A model generated the notes under the pieces. It was given only the letters and a program-made list of their open reading frames with translations, searched no databases and was not told where the DNA came from. Below, one piece after another: positions 42,641-55,105 of a DNA stretch of 64,000 bases (position 1 is its first letter; each line of letters starts with the position of its first letter). Origin of the DNA: Dipteris shenzhenensis (lineage: Eukaryota; Polypodiophyta; Polypodiopsida; Gleicheniales). The stretch lies in the NCBI GenBank assembly GCA_047967505.1, contig CM106538.1. The stretch is one strand, 5' to 3'. The position numbers were made by a program, and so were the translations under genes.

Positions 42641-45530
42641 TCACCAAGTGTTTTTCAACAAGTGTTATGCACAATCGTCAAAAAATAGGTATTGGAATTT
42701 CAAAAATGCTAAGTTTCTGTTATATTAGCAAGGTAGAGGTAATACGGCTCACATGCAAATGCATCATTAAGCAGAACAGACTTGATACTAATCCACATTT
42801 ATAAGTTCACAATACTATCAAATGGGAGTGGTGTTTTAAAATAAGGCTTTATCTAAAGCAGCAATATTCAATGTAGCAAAACTTTCAAAATACAATCATT
42901 ATGACCATGATTCAAACAACAACATTTTTATTTTCTGTGTACAAAACCCATATTCTAGAAAAACGATTAGAATTGCATTTCATAAATTTACATTAATTCA
43001 AATTACTTATGTAGACCTTCCTTAAGCTAAGGGCAATACTTGATTAACCTGGCCTAGCCTAACCTAGCTAATCTAATCTGCTAACCCAACCTAACCTAAC
43101 TTGACATTAGGGAAGGGGAGGCTTTGGCAACATCATTGCCTAGGGCATAGACTAAGCCCAGACGCAAAAAGGATCGCGAATAGCAGACCAACATGCTAAG
43201 AATTCAACCCATTCATTTTGGTAGCTCACCCTTTCTCTTGGTATCCCTGCCCCAATCCAATTCAGCTAAAGCTTTCTGCCTGAACCCTCATGCTTTGTTT
43301 TGGATAGACGAAATGCTTTCACTTCGCTTGTTTGGTCATGGATCGCTCTTCAGCTCTAGGTTGTAGAAGTGGAACCAATGGCTTGAGGGTTTGATGGTCT
43401 AGAGGGGCTCTTTTGTGAAGTAGCAATAACTCTCACAAGATGGGGTGTGTTATTTGCATTGCCACCTCTCTTCATGCTTCTTGTCTACAAGCATCGGTAT
43501 TACCATTGCACTGCTTGCCAGCATACCACTAATGTTGTAAGAAACTAGGACAACCTATCACATGGGCCCAATGGATGGTCTTTTAGCACACGTTTGCTCA
43601 AGCCATGTTTGGACATTGCCAATTTGTGATTCAAGATAAAGAAATGCATCAGGCTCTTAGTTTACCATGAAGATCACGGGTTTGGACATCCTGTTCTAGC
43701 ATTCTCTTCATGTCCTATATAACCTTGGTCTTGAAATTATGCAACCTACCGGCGCTCTCTATCACAAGTCTCCATCTCTCTCTCGTACAATCTTTTTCTT
43801 TGCTTTAGTAACTACTCTCAAAGCATCTAGTTAGGGAAAGGGACAAAATATTTGCCCATTGGTGACTATATGAAGGATTTTAAAATTGCATGGGTGAAAG
43901 CATTTAAGTAAATTTAAGGAAAGGGAGGGACATAATAGGCTTTCGGTGGTATCCTTATAAGCTTAGGTAGGGGTGTTTTATCATCTCACAAGGACTGTGC
44001 ATAGGGGGCTTTCTTGAGGTATATGCACATAGGTGATGTCCCCTTTATTAAGAGTGACCCCCCCCCCCCCCCCCCAACTCTTCTCATGACTAATTGTGGT
44101 CCACCTTATGTCAACATGCTAGGTACAAAGCTATGGACTATAATCTCACTCGACAATATGAAGTCTACCGGTGGTAAATTTATTCGATTAAGTGGCTTAA
44201 TTTTTAGTTACCAATGTCATGAGATTACTCTTACCTTATTTGTGATCCCAATAAACAATGCATTCACACAAATGTGAAAACGTTGATGAAATCACTTGTT
44301 TTGATTTAGTGCTACATAGACTCTTTAAAAGGGTAGTGCGAACATTAAAAATTGCTTGTTCTCAATGAGTAAGAAAGCATAGAATTGTCCCGAGGGGGGT
44401 CACTATGTAATAACCCCATATAGCATGTACGATCCTCAATAGGTATTTGTATACCCCTTATACCCCTAAAGTATGTATTTTTATGTAACTCCACAAGAAA
44501 ATCAATCCCTCTCGTTGATTGCATGTGCTACCCTTCCACGAAATTCTAAATTTTGATGGGGAATTCAAAAAATTCCATTTTTCTTAAATAATTCTATGAA
44601 ATAATACCAAGTTATCTATAAGTCTCATTTTCCAAAACTTTGTGGGATAATACTAAGAATAATATGGTTCTACTCCATTAAAAAAGTATGGCATATACAA
44701 TAATAGCCTTGATTTGTTAAGAAAATATCCCTCTCTAAAGGATATGCTCTTTCTTTGAGAAAAAATTAATCTTCAAAGAGTGTTTTCTTATGTTTTTCCT
44801 ACACCTATATATTTAGTTCCTTTTATTGCTTCCTTAGTTGGGATAAGATGATAGTAGTGCTAGAAGAAAGTTGTTTATTATGAAAGTCGAGAATAAAGGC
44901 CAATGGCTTGTGTTGAAATCTAACTTGATAAAAAGCATATTTGAGAAATTGGTGCGTGCCCATTATGTGCATAAGTATACTATATATAATCCAACGCTTA
45001 CCTTTTGAAGGCCATGAGAGTCTTGTTACATGTCGAAGAAGAAATGTATGCAGACTGTCTTTTAAGCTGTACACAATTGTGAACCATAAGATTGTCTATT
45101 AAGCTCTACACAATTGCGAACCATAGAATGAATATATGGGGAATATATGGTTGTTGAACTTGTAACGTAGTGCACCTTTGACGACCCACCATTGTTGTTG
45201 ATAATGCTTGTCTATCTGAAATATAAAGGTTGTGTGACTGCAACTGTACACAAAAAGTGGGCCTGTGAAGGCAATGCAAACTTAACCAAGCCAAAAGCAG
45301 CTCTGTGCTTGAACGTGGAACCTGGGATGAACAATAATGTATCGCCAGCTTATGGATAAGATTGGTGATCGACATCTTTCTTGCAGGACGCCTTATCACC
45401 TTCTGTAACCCGCCTATAAGTCACCTACGCCTCTTATCTAGAGCTGCACTCCACACTACATATCTTATCATCTTGTCTTCAGCCTGAGAGAGAGAACAAT
45501 GCAGATGGAGTTTTTGGGTTGTCCAGAGTC
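42641..45530. other. No gene recognised; poly(C) tract
   Basis: AT-rich DNA with no convincing ORF. A run of 18 C occupies 44058-44075. Degenerate TAACCTAACC words lie at 43045-43110. Nothing else is supported. Confidence 0.45.
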
Positions 45531-45850
45531 CATGCAAAGGCCATGTCCTGCTCATTGGGTGCAGCAGCTTCGCACAATGCGTCTCCTCAAATCTCAGTGC
45601 TGCAAACTTTGCATATCGATTCCTCTATTATCTCCTCTGCTCAGCCTTCATTGCACTCGGATCACCTAACTCTCGTCGAGGTTTCACACACATGCAAAGG
45701 CCATGTCCTGCTCATTGGGTGCAGCAGCTTCGCACAATGCGTCTCCTCAAATCTCAGTGCTGCAAAGTTTGCATATCGATTCCTCTATTATCTCCTCTGC
45801 TCAGCCTTCATTGCACTCGGATCACCTAACTCTCGTCGAGGTTTCACACA
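45531..45850. repeat. 160-bp tandem duplication
   Basis: Units 45531-45690 and 45691-45850 both start CATGCAAAGGCCATGTCCTG and differ at one or two bases (CAAACTTTG versus CAAAGTTTG). 160 is not a multiple of three, so the ORF through it reads the two copies in different frames, which argues against coding function. Confidence 0.95.
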
Positions 45851-46908
45851 CTTGCCTTTGCTTCACCTGCTCCTAGCTTTCATCAGGGTGCCTTTGCCTG
45901 CTTCTCCAAGCTTTGCTGCACTGACGGTGGAACGCATTGTGCCAAGCTGCATGCACCAAATGAGCAAGAACAACATCCCAGTAAAGCCTTGAAGCCTCAG
46001 AGTTCGCCTCCAAAAGTTTCTCTTGGAAAGGGCTCATGAATGCACAGGATGACCAAATTCCGTGGCTGATTTGCGCTTCCAAAGTCAACAAGCCTTTGGA
46101 TGCAATACTCTCTCTTGTGTATACCTTGCATGCTTCCCATATGCTCTTCGTACCTTTTTATTTGCTATCGTATCAAAATTACTTATCGCAGAAACGCACG
46201 CAGTAGGTCACTACCATCTATTTCTATACTGGTTTGAAATAGGTGCATGTGTTAAATTGCATGGGTCTTTCATTCTAACGAGTTAAACATCTTTACCTCG
46301 AAGGCACTTGGCGCTCTCTTTTGGTGAGCTTTTTGTTTTCCCCAACGCCTTCACGACCACATTCACTCGTTCATGCTCGCACACCCATCACTCACTCATG
46401 ATACCCTTTGGGTGGTATCCCCCTCCAAATTAGCCAAGCAATGTATAAATACCATCAAGAACGTCGTGTTAGTTATGCACCAATTGAATGCCATATTCAT
46501 ATAGATTTGATATCAAATGTTAGTTATGCACCAATTGAATGCCATGTTAGTGTCCCCTAGAAGCTCAATGGTGGCTATGGCTGAAGGCATGTAGAGTCTA
46601 GAAGTCATCATGATTGGCATAAGTCAAGATAGGCAAGATGGAACACTACACAAATCTCAATGAAGACCTACATATGGGTAGGGTAGCCTACAAGTGTCCA
46701 CATAACTTGCAATACATCTTGGTGTTCATTGAGACTTCACCCAGGACCTTCCAATGAGAGGCAATTATTTCAGCCACTTGCAATATAAGCTCAAGGATCT
46801 TTCAATGTTTCTAGATTAGATGGTATTGAATGTAATTAGATGACATTGAATATCTCACGTTGTATTAATTTTGGTCATTGCACTACATACCAAAGGACTA
46901 TAACCATG

Positions 46909-47052
46909 TGTTAAATGGCATGAAGTTTCATGTCTCCTAAAGTAATACTAGTAATAGAATGTGAGACTTCACACACCATATGTTAAATGGCATGAAATTT
47001 CATGTCTCCTAAAGTAATACTAGTGATAGAATGTGAGACTTCACACACCATT
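46909..47052. repeat. 72-bp tandem duplication
   Basis: Units 46909-46980 and 46981-47052 begin TGTTAAATGGCATGAA and differ at about two positions. Confidence 0.9.
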
Positions 47053-48259
47053 AAAACGTCAATTTTATGAAAGATTCGCATTCACTTTATATTGAAAGGA
47101 GAAATTATTCAGATTGATAGTTTACAACATCTTAATCTTTGTTTGAAACACATACTTATGAATAGTCTATATAAGGATGATAAGATTGCGTACATGGCTA
47201 TGAGTCATGACACATCTTTCTAACATGATTACTAAACCAAATGTTTTGATTTTGTGGCTCTTTTGTGAGATAGTGATAGGTATCAAGTGTGACCTTGGAG
47301 ATGTGTTAATGACATGACATTCTTTGACATGACTAGCTTAAGGGGAAATTCTAAGGAGTTACTTTTTCTTTTCAAATTCTAACTTCATACATTGCATCGG
47401 ATTTAGCCATACTTGTCTTCTTTTTTTGCACGAAATTTCCCCTCTTGAGCAAGGTATAGCAAGTGACTTGTTCGTTTTATCTGCCAAAGCTTAATAGGAC
47501 TCCCTAAAGGCCTCATGCATGAATTAACTCTGTTTCAATGTTTAAGTAACATCTAGTAATTTTCATGATCATGATTTACTATGGTAAAGATTGCGTACAT
47601 GACATAGGAAATTCTTACACTATGTCTTCATGATGAATTTTAATTTAATATTTTGATGGATTTCAATTGATACAAATAGTGCCTATAATAAATTCTCTAA
47701 TTGTAATTTTAACATACTTACAAGGTCATTAATAACATATTCTATAAAAGTAACCCTTTGGCTATCTTTAAAGGCCTTGCACCTAAAGGTTATCTTTAAA
47801 AGTAACTATGTGGTTATCTTAAAGGGTTCACCTAAAGGCCCTTAGTTGAGCTAGACGATATTTGGTTTTAAACTTATTCAAGAACTTCTATGCTTGGATG
47901 CTTCACTAGATCAAATATATAACTAGTCTCCACATTACTAGACTTCTAGCGCCTCCTTGTACCCCCCTTGGAGGAAATGGAAGAGGCATTTTTTCCTTCA
48001 TCAATGTTTATAATACTTTGATGGCTTATATTTTAAATTTGACCTTGTCATCTTGCATTATATGCTTTAATATGCTCTCTCTCTCTCTCTCTCTATGCAC
48101 ATGCATGCACGCATGCATGCACATGCACACACATCCACTTGCCTAGTTCTCCGTACAAATGAGGGGGAGTATTACCCTTTGGGATGAACTTGGAGAACAT
48201 TGATACTTTCCTCCTTATAAAGGTCATTTATATATAGTTGGGTACCATTTTGTGCCACT

Positions 48260-48371
48260 AGAAGCTCTTTAAATAAAGTAGAGCATTACTTTTATTTCTC
48301 CACATATATATGATTAGAAGCTCTTTAATAAAGAAGAACATTGCTTTTATTTTCTCCACACATGTATGATT
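48260..48371. repeat. 56-bp tandem duplication
   Basis: Units starting at 48260 and 48316 both read AGAAGCTCTTTAA and end CTCCACAnATnTATGATTA, with several differences. Confidence 0.75.
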
Positions 48372-49380
48372 AAAATGGGGAGAATGTATAAGAATGTATG
48401 AGTTTCTTAGAGATGGAGGGAGATTAAATTTATTTTTAATCACTATGCTATTTATTCTACCATGATATAGAACAACATTTTGATTCATGTATCCTTAATT
48501 GGGGCCTACTAAGCCAAAGTGGAAAAGTGAAATTATAGAAATATGGGATTATTTAGTTTAAAGTTTATGCTTTACTGTGTAATAAATTTAGTACTTAAGA
48601 TTTTGTTTATACAAAAGGAAAATATCACCAAAAAAAAAGGAAAAATTGGAGTTTTAGTCCTTTTTATGGTTTGTGCATAGGATTAAGCCACATCAAGGAT
48701 ATACTCACCCCCTTGTAATGACAAGTTTAAAAGGAATGATCAATAGCGCACATTGGAACACTCAACCACCTTGTTGGCATTAAGGTAGATTAGTAAGCCC
48801 ACTAGACTGTATTTGTGATGGGAGCATCTTGAATCCAGAGGTAGGAAAACGTGTGAAAAGAAATTCCAAGTTTTTGAAAGGCATGTAGTACTATACTTTA
48901 CTCTTTTATGAATTGAAAAGACCATATGAGAAGATAATCTCCCAATAAATGTAGCAGCAATGATTCTAGAGAATATCGTGCAAATTGAGTTTAGAGACAC
49001 TTGGCACAGGGCTCAAGAAACTCGGCAGTTTTCAAGGATATAGTATGGTAATTATGGCATTGGGCAAGGACCGCTCACCCCTCCTTTTTTTACGATTAAG
49101 TTTTAGCTAGAAAGATATGCTGATTCTTACTACCACTCTACTCTATATTACAACGTTTCCTTTCCTTTACCAAGCATGGGAACAATGGGAGGATAGTAAC
49201 GACCTCCTCTTGAATGATTCACTTATTATAACACCTACCTTTTCTTTCTTAACTTGCATACATGAGCACTATTTAGGGAGACTTGGCTTGTGGGCTCTAT
49301 TGAGCTGGGTACTGCGTCAAAGACATGGATGCATACATGTTTGGTTGAACTAAAAAGAAGTGTCCATGGACAATGCTTTG

Positions 49381-49472
49381 TGTGTGTGTGTGTGCATTGT
49401 CTGCTCTTCTAAGCTCTATCTTTTTTCAATTCTTTGTCAGCACATTGCTTTAACACTATTTTGAGAGCACTA

Positions 49473-49542
<70 letters not shown>
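49381..49542. repeat. (TG)n and long (CT)n microsatellites
   Basis: TGTGTGTGTGTG at 49380-49394 and about 33 CT units at 49477-49542. The 50-bp LINE terminal module is not visible upstream of the CT run. Confidence 0.9.
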
Positions 49543-49545
<3 letters not shown>

Positions 49546-50759
49546 CTGTCTTTTCTTATAAGCTCTGCGTTTCTTGTACTTCTTTCTTTGCCAACGAAAT
49601 GGTAGGTTTTTTTACTGCAAGAAATATATTGGATTTTTTGTTCTTGATTGATCTTTTAGAATGAAACTAGTGATACATGTAGTGATCTTTTATGTTTCTT
49701 TTTTGTAGGTGCATCTAACGTATTTGCCTTTTACACTAGAGGATGTCAATGCAGGGACACGAACACATCCGACTGATCGAGAACAAGAGGTAAGCACTCT
49801 AAGAGAATATGAGGCTGCAAAGAAAAGAAACGATTGACAGAAAGCAAGGATGAAGCAACAAGCTATTGCAGATCAAGCTAATGTTGTTCAAAGTAGGATA
49901 TCTTTAAACAAATCATTTCTCATGTCCCTGTGTCAAGCATTTACATAATGCAAACGATGGACTTCAGTTGTAGGGAGAAATTACATCCAACTTTTGCAAC
50001 ACCTTAAGTCATGTCAAGCAGCTGCAAAATTCTTCAAAAGGTCAAGCGCCTTAAGTCATGTCAAGTAGCACCTTAAGTCATGTCAAGAAGCCACAAAAAT
50101 CTGATGAAGTTTTCTTCAAAAGGTCTACCATGATGATGGTGATGAATTCTAATGGACCAAAAAACTAGGAATTTAACATTACAAAATCCTCAAAGCTTTT
50201 GGGTATCCATAGAAGGAATTTTTACTCTGTAAAATCTCATTTATTCGTCAAAGATTAGGGAATGTTGTTGCTATTTGTGTGTCGAAGACAACAACAAAGA
50301 TGTAGTAGCATTACACAAGAGGTTTGGGATATTGTCTTTGCATTTTGAACTCAGGAAACAAGGGTGTCCCCAATAAGAAATATGTATTTCAAAAGAGGTT
50401 AGGCATAAAAAGCTGCATGAAACATCTTGTCCATCTTCTCAAGGAACCTCAGGCCAGTGCACTCACTGCTTTGTAGCTTTCATGGGATTGCTATTGGGCA
50501 ATTCCAATAGACATAATAATGCTTTACACATTCATTGTCCCCCCATGAACTATGGATTTTTAGATTGGTTTTGATTGAGGCCATTTTTGATTTCTTTGAA
50601 AATGCTATGTGGCTACTGGAAGCCATAATGAAGCTCACATGCAATAAAGCTAGCAATTCTTAGTGCTTTTTGACTTTTTTGGAATTGCTTGGGGCCATGT
50701 GGACTCCCCCAAGCTAGCGGTCACATAGACTCCCCCAAGCACCAACTAAACCTTCTTTT

Positions 50760-51910
50760 GGGATTGTTTGAGAGTGCTTTCAGAATCCTTTATGGGCTAG
50801 AGCCATGATAAAGTGCCTTGAGGTTGTTTGAAATTGCTTTGAGAATGCTTTGTGGTTGGAGCCATGATAGAATACTTTGAGATTGTTTGAGGCTGATTTG
50901 TGGCTTGAGCCATGATAAATTACTTTGAGACTGATTGGATCCATGATGAGCTACACTGAGAGTGTTTTCAGACCGCTTTCTAATTGTTTGGAGCCTTGAT
51001 GAACTGCTTCGAGCATGCTTTCTGATTGGTTGTGGAGCCATGATGAACTACTTTGAGATTGTTTTCAGATTGCTTTTTGATTGTTTGTATCCATGATGAA
51101 CTTCTTTGAGAGTGTTTTCACACAATTGCTTTGAGATTGCTTTGAGTAACTGCTTTGGGACTGCTTCCAATAATTGCTTTGGACTGCTCACAATGCACAA
51201 AGGGGCCACAAAGTGATATGATAGTTTTGGCCACAAAGGAACTTGTGGGATGGAATGATGAACTACTTTGAGAGTTGCTTCAGATTGCTTCCTGACTATT
51301 TTGAGCCATGATGAACTACTTTGAGAGTGTTTTTAGATAGTTGCTTTGAGACTGCTTTGAGTAACTACTTTGAGACTACTTTCAGTAACTACCTCGTAAC
51401 TGCTTTAAGACTGCTTTCAGTAACTACTTTGAGACTGCTCACAATGCACAAAGAGGGCACAAAGTGATATGACAGTTTTGGCCACAAAGTAACATATGGG
51501 ATGACATGATGAACTGCTTTGAGAGTTGTTTCAGATTACTTCTTGATTGGTTGTGGAGCCATGAAGAACTACTTCGAGAACTACTTCGAGAGTGTCTTTA
51601 GATAGTTTCTTTGAGTAAATGCTTTCAGTAATAACTGCTTTGCTCAACTGCTCACAATGCACAAAGGTAGCATAAAGTGATATGATAGGCTTGGGCACAA
51701 AGAAACCTATGAGATGGTATGATGAAGTGCTTTGAGAGTTCTTTTAATTTGCTTCTTGACTGGTTCAAGACATCATGAACTACTATGAGAGTGTTTTCAA
51801 ACCGTTGCTTTGAGACCTGCTTTGAGTTTACTATAGTAATTGCTTTGAGACTGCTCACAATGCACAAAGGGGGAACAAAGTGATATGTCAATTTTGGCCA
51901 CAAAGAAACC
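50760..51910. repeat. Nested repeat: CTTTGAGA words in 210-250-bp units
   Basis: Short words such as ACTGCTTTGAGA, AACTACTTTGAGAG and GAGCCATGATGAACTAC recur throughout. A longer landmark, CACAATGCACAAAG followed by ACAAAGTGATATG, occurs near 51190, 51441, 51653 and 51866 (spacing about 251, 212 and 213), giving a two-level repeat. The ORFs on the minus strand are repeat by-products. Confidence 0.8.
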
Positions 51911-52229
51911 TATGGGATGGCATGAATGTTGGACTTGTTTGAAGTCAACCTTGGTTGTTGTAAAGCCGGTGAGTCTCTGAGTGAGAGCACTATTGTTATT
52001 ATGTAATGAGACCATAGTGCCGATGTTTTTTTTAAAAAGTAGATAATTGACAGCCTATGTTACTACTTATGAGAGCTTCCTTGATTTGTACAATGCCATA
52101 GGTTGACCTCTTCTAGTGATTCAAGGACACCTTTCTAGAGATAAAAATTCAACAATGCTCATTTGAGTGCTTGAAGCCCTATTTCATGCAAAAACTAAAG
52201 GACAGGTGCACATGCTATTGCATTTATCA

Positions 52230-53898
52230 TGTGTAGATGATTTTTATCAAGGATGTAGTCAATCAGCAGAGTTTTGATCTTCATGGAGCATCTTGCAACT
52301 GTGATTGTCAGATATGTGGATATAGAATAGGTTGCAAAGCTTTTGGACAAGCTTACAAGGGTGTCACTCCCATCTACGAGTCTGTGGTGTGCCCCAAAAT
52401 TCTTGGAGCCACATTCCACTGTCATCAATGTCTATTGGATGAGTGCAAAAAATGTGGTCCAAAGAACATGTCATGTTGCCCTCATGAGATGAATCAAGTT
52501 TCCAAAAAGGCGATGGTGAAGGTCTTCCAAAATTTGGACATAGGCACCACTATGAATGGGAAAGAGAAGCAAAGGAAAGACCTTGTGAGAAAGGAGATGG
52601 ATTGCAACGATCTTATATGGATAATGAAGAAGCACCTCAAATATTCATCAAGCACAATCACACTTATAAGTGGAAAGTTGAACCGTTCAAAACGTACGTG
52701 CTAAGATTTTCTAAAGATGTGGTACTTTTGATGATCGACTTTGTAGAAAACTACTCTTTCAAGGAGCAAAATGAGATTCAATCCATGCATTGGCACTCTA
52801 GCTAGGTTATAATTTTTGTGCACATAACATACGTTTATATCAGAAATGAGGTGGAGAAGACATTTCACTTCTTTATTTCAAATGACAAGGTTCACGGCAC
52901 CCTCTTTGTCCATAGCATTGTTTTATGCTGCATCATAGGTGGTTGATAGATCAAGCGTTGGAGCTTACTAGGAATTGGGTTTGGTTAGGCTAGAAGGCCT
53001 TTCTATTTCATCTCTAGATTTGAATAGCTCATAGGTTTGAAATTGACATGGAATTTCTTTGGATCTGGGCATGACAAGGGCGAGCATGATGGAGTTGGGG
53101 CTGTTGTGAAGAGAGCATTGACACATGAATGGCTTAAGGAAAATGGAGTCATCGTAAATTGTGCATCTGATGTCATGGTCTTCTTGAGGACCAAGTTGTC
53201 TCATTGGAGTCAAGCTAGTTATGCATCTAAGGAAAAGAATGTAGCATGAGTGTTTTGGGAGGTTAAGGAAGGAGATGTTGATAGATCTATACAGTGGGAC
53301 TGTCAACTTGTGACTAAGACACAATCCATGCACTACATCATCAGAGGAGCTACACAATGGGGCTAGCAAGGAAATAGCAATGAAAAGGTTGTCATGCTAC
53401 TACAATGCTTGTATCCAAGAGTCTTGGAGAAAGTGCACCAATTGGGAATATCACATCATTGTTTGTAATGATGACGGTGATTTGTGTATCAATGATGAGC
53501 TCCTTAACGAACCTATGTATGTAGGGCATCATGATGCAAGTAGTGATGCTCTTTGCATGGGGGACAATTTTGCAGTGAATGCAGAGGTAGACAATGAAGA
53601 AGGTGTAGACTTCTACATATTGAAGTGTACCAAAGCTTAAGAGTGAAGCAAAAAAGCTATGCAAGATGGTTGGGCCAACATAATAGCAAAAAAATCCTCT
53701 GTTATGAAGGGTTTATTCTATGGCCATCAAGATCATCGTAGCTTTAAGCTTCTTGATGATCAACTTAAAGACTTCTTATACTCCCATCTTGTAAGGTCAT
53801 TCAAGTTTCCACTAGAAGCTATCGAGGGAGAGAGCTTGTACTTGCTTCCACTTGAAGTGTATGAGGTAATCTACAAAAGTATGCCTTATGATCTTTAA
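52230..53898 (+). pseudogene. TE-like Cys/His protein (NFFGSGHGKG family), decayed
   Basis: Plus-strand pieces in order: a Cys-rich N-terminus (CNCDCQICGYRIGCK, FHCHQCLLDECKKCG), a broken DFVENYSFKEQNEIQSMHWH block, KTFHFFISNDKVHGTLFVH, RPFYFISRFE, WNFFGSGHDKGEHDGVGAVV, KRALTHEWLKENGV, a Cys-rich turn (LSCYYNACIQESWRKCTNWE), and a C-terminal tract (HQDHRSFKLLDDQLKDFLYS, YLLPLEVYEVIYKSMP). I know this as a repeated, transposon-like family in plants and animals, with ENY..KEQNE..S.HW and NFFG.GHGKG..DG.GA signatures. Its function is unknown to me, though the layout suggests a nuclease or transposase fold. At least five stops or frameshifts are present, so it is a pseudogene. Confidence 0.65.
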
Positions 53899-54049
53899 TA
53901 TATTTTTCCTACCTTGCTTTCATTTCTAGCAACATTTCTTTCTTGCCATATCTTAGACAAGGGTGTTGGCTGGTCTATATATTGTCTGTGGATATGCAGT
54001 ATCATAACAATGGATGATAAATTGCTTTTATAAAAAAAGAAAAGCTATG

Positions 54050-54260
54050 TGAGTGCTTGATCAAGGTTTTGTGACTGTTCTAACAATGCTCAGTAGTGCA
54101 CTGTGACTGTTATGAGACTTCTTGGAAGTGCTTTGTGACTGCTTGGAATTGCTTTGTGATAGTCATGTGAGTGCTTTGTGATTGTCATATGAATGCTTAG
54201 TAGAGCTTCGTGAAGTTATGTGAGTGCTAGGTGATTGCTTGGTAGTGCTTTGTGAAAATC
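54050..54260. repeat. TGCTTTGTGA-type short repeats
   Basis: Irregular recurrences of GTGCTTTGTGACTG and GTCATGTGAGTGC. Similar in vocabulary to 50760-51910 and placed on the other side of the pseudogene. Confidence 0.6.
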
Positions 54261-54413
54261 AAGCAGTCTCATAATAGTGACAGCTATGTGAAATTGATAT
54301 AAGGCACAACACATTTGATCAAGGAGTCATGGCCAATTTTTCATGAGTAGAGCTAGTGCAAGGGACACAAATCTCATCGTAGGCAAAATGATGTTGGAAC
54401 CATACAAGATATT

Positions 54414-55105
54414 TTGCAATTGAACTTTAGGAAATTCCAAGTATATATATTTGATGTGAAAGGGTTTACTAGACCGTCCTTCTTAGCTTCTATCCAAATA
54501 CCTTTGGATTTATTCCAATTGACAAGTCCTCCAGATGCAAGGTGCAACTTATTAATGGATAAAGTGATGGTAGTCAGAATAAGCTGGTCACCTCTAACTG
54601 TAACTAATGTGTCATTTGGTGAAATCTATATGCAATAGCTCCATCTCCTATCTGATTGGAAGAGAAAGTACTAGGGTTCCCTAATTGGTAGCCTATATAT
54701 AGGAGACAAACTGTCCTTGCCTAGGCATAAGGATGCTCCTATAAGGCATCTGTGATCTCCTGAAGATTAAGGGGGAAACCTTACATATGTCTCATCATGT
54801 CTGAGACAATCTAGGGAACATGGCTCCACACCTCCTCTCTCACATGGCTATCTCATTAGTGACTAGATCTACAATGAAAATCCTAGAGTAGAAGTCAAAA
54901 GTGATGTCCACAAGGCAATGTTTATAACACTATTACATCATTTGTGAGTCTTCTCAAGATTTCTAAAGAATACCTCTATCCAACCACCCTAAAGAACTCT
55001 TTAGAGCACCTATCACCTGCCTATCATATGACCATTTGCACCATTAATAAATCTCTTAGCATTCAGGCCCCTCACATTCAAAGAAATAATAGATAATCTA
55101 GACAT
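54414..55105 (-). pseudogene. L1-type LINE fragments (EN start, RT end)
   Basis: The minus strand at 55105-55013 reads SRLSIISLNVRGLNAKR, the start of a plant L1 endonuclease. At 54640-54440 it reads DTLVTVRGDQLILTTITLSI, then LHLASGGLVNWNKSKGIWI, the stretch that follows the RT ADD box. The central RT is not recognisable, so this is a heavily deleted copy. Confidence 0.55.

Larger units (their letters stand above)
45851..50700. other. No gene recognised; small duplications
   Basis: AT-rich, gene-free DNA. Visible repeats: GTTAGTTATGCACCAATTGA twice near 46470 and 46518, the 72-bp and 56-bp duplications listed separately, an alternating ATGC/CA tract at 48096-48134, and simple repeats at 49381-49542. 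Confidence 0.4.

Noticed and set aside
45519-45992. 157-aa plus-strand ORF
   Set aside because: It spans a 160-bp duplication read in two different frames, so it cannot be under coding constraint.
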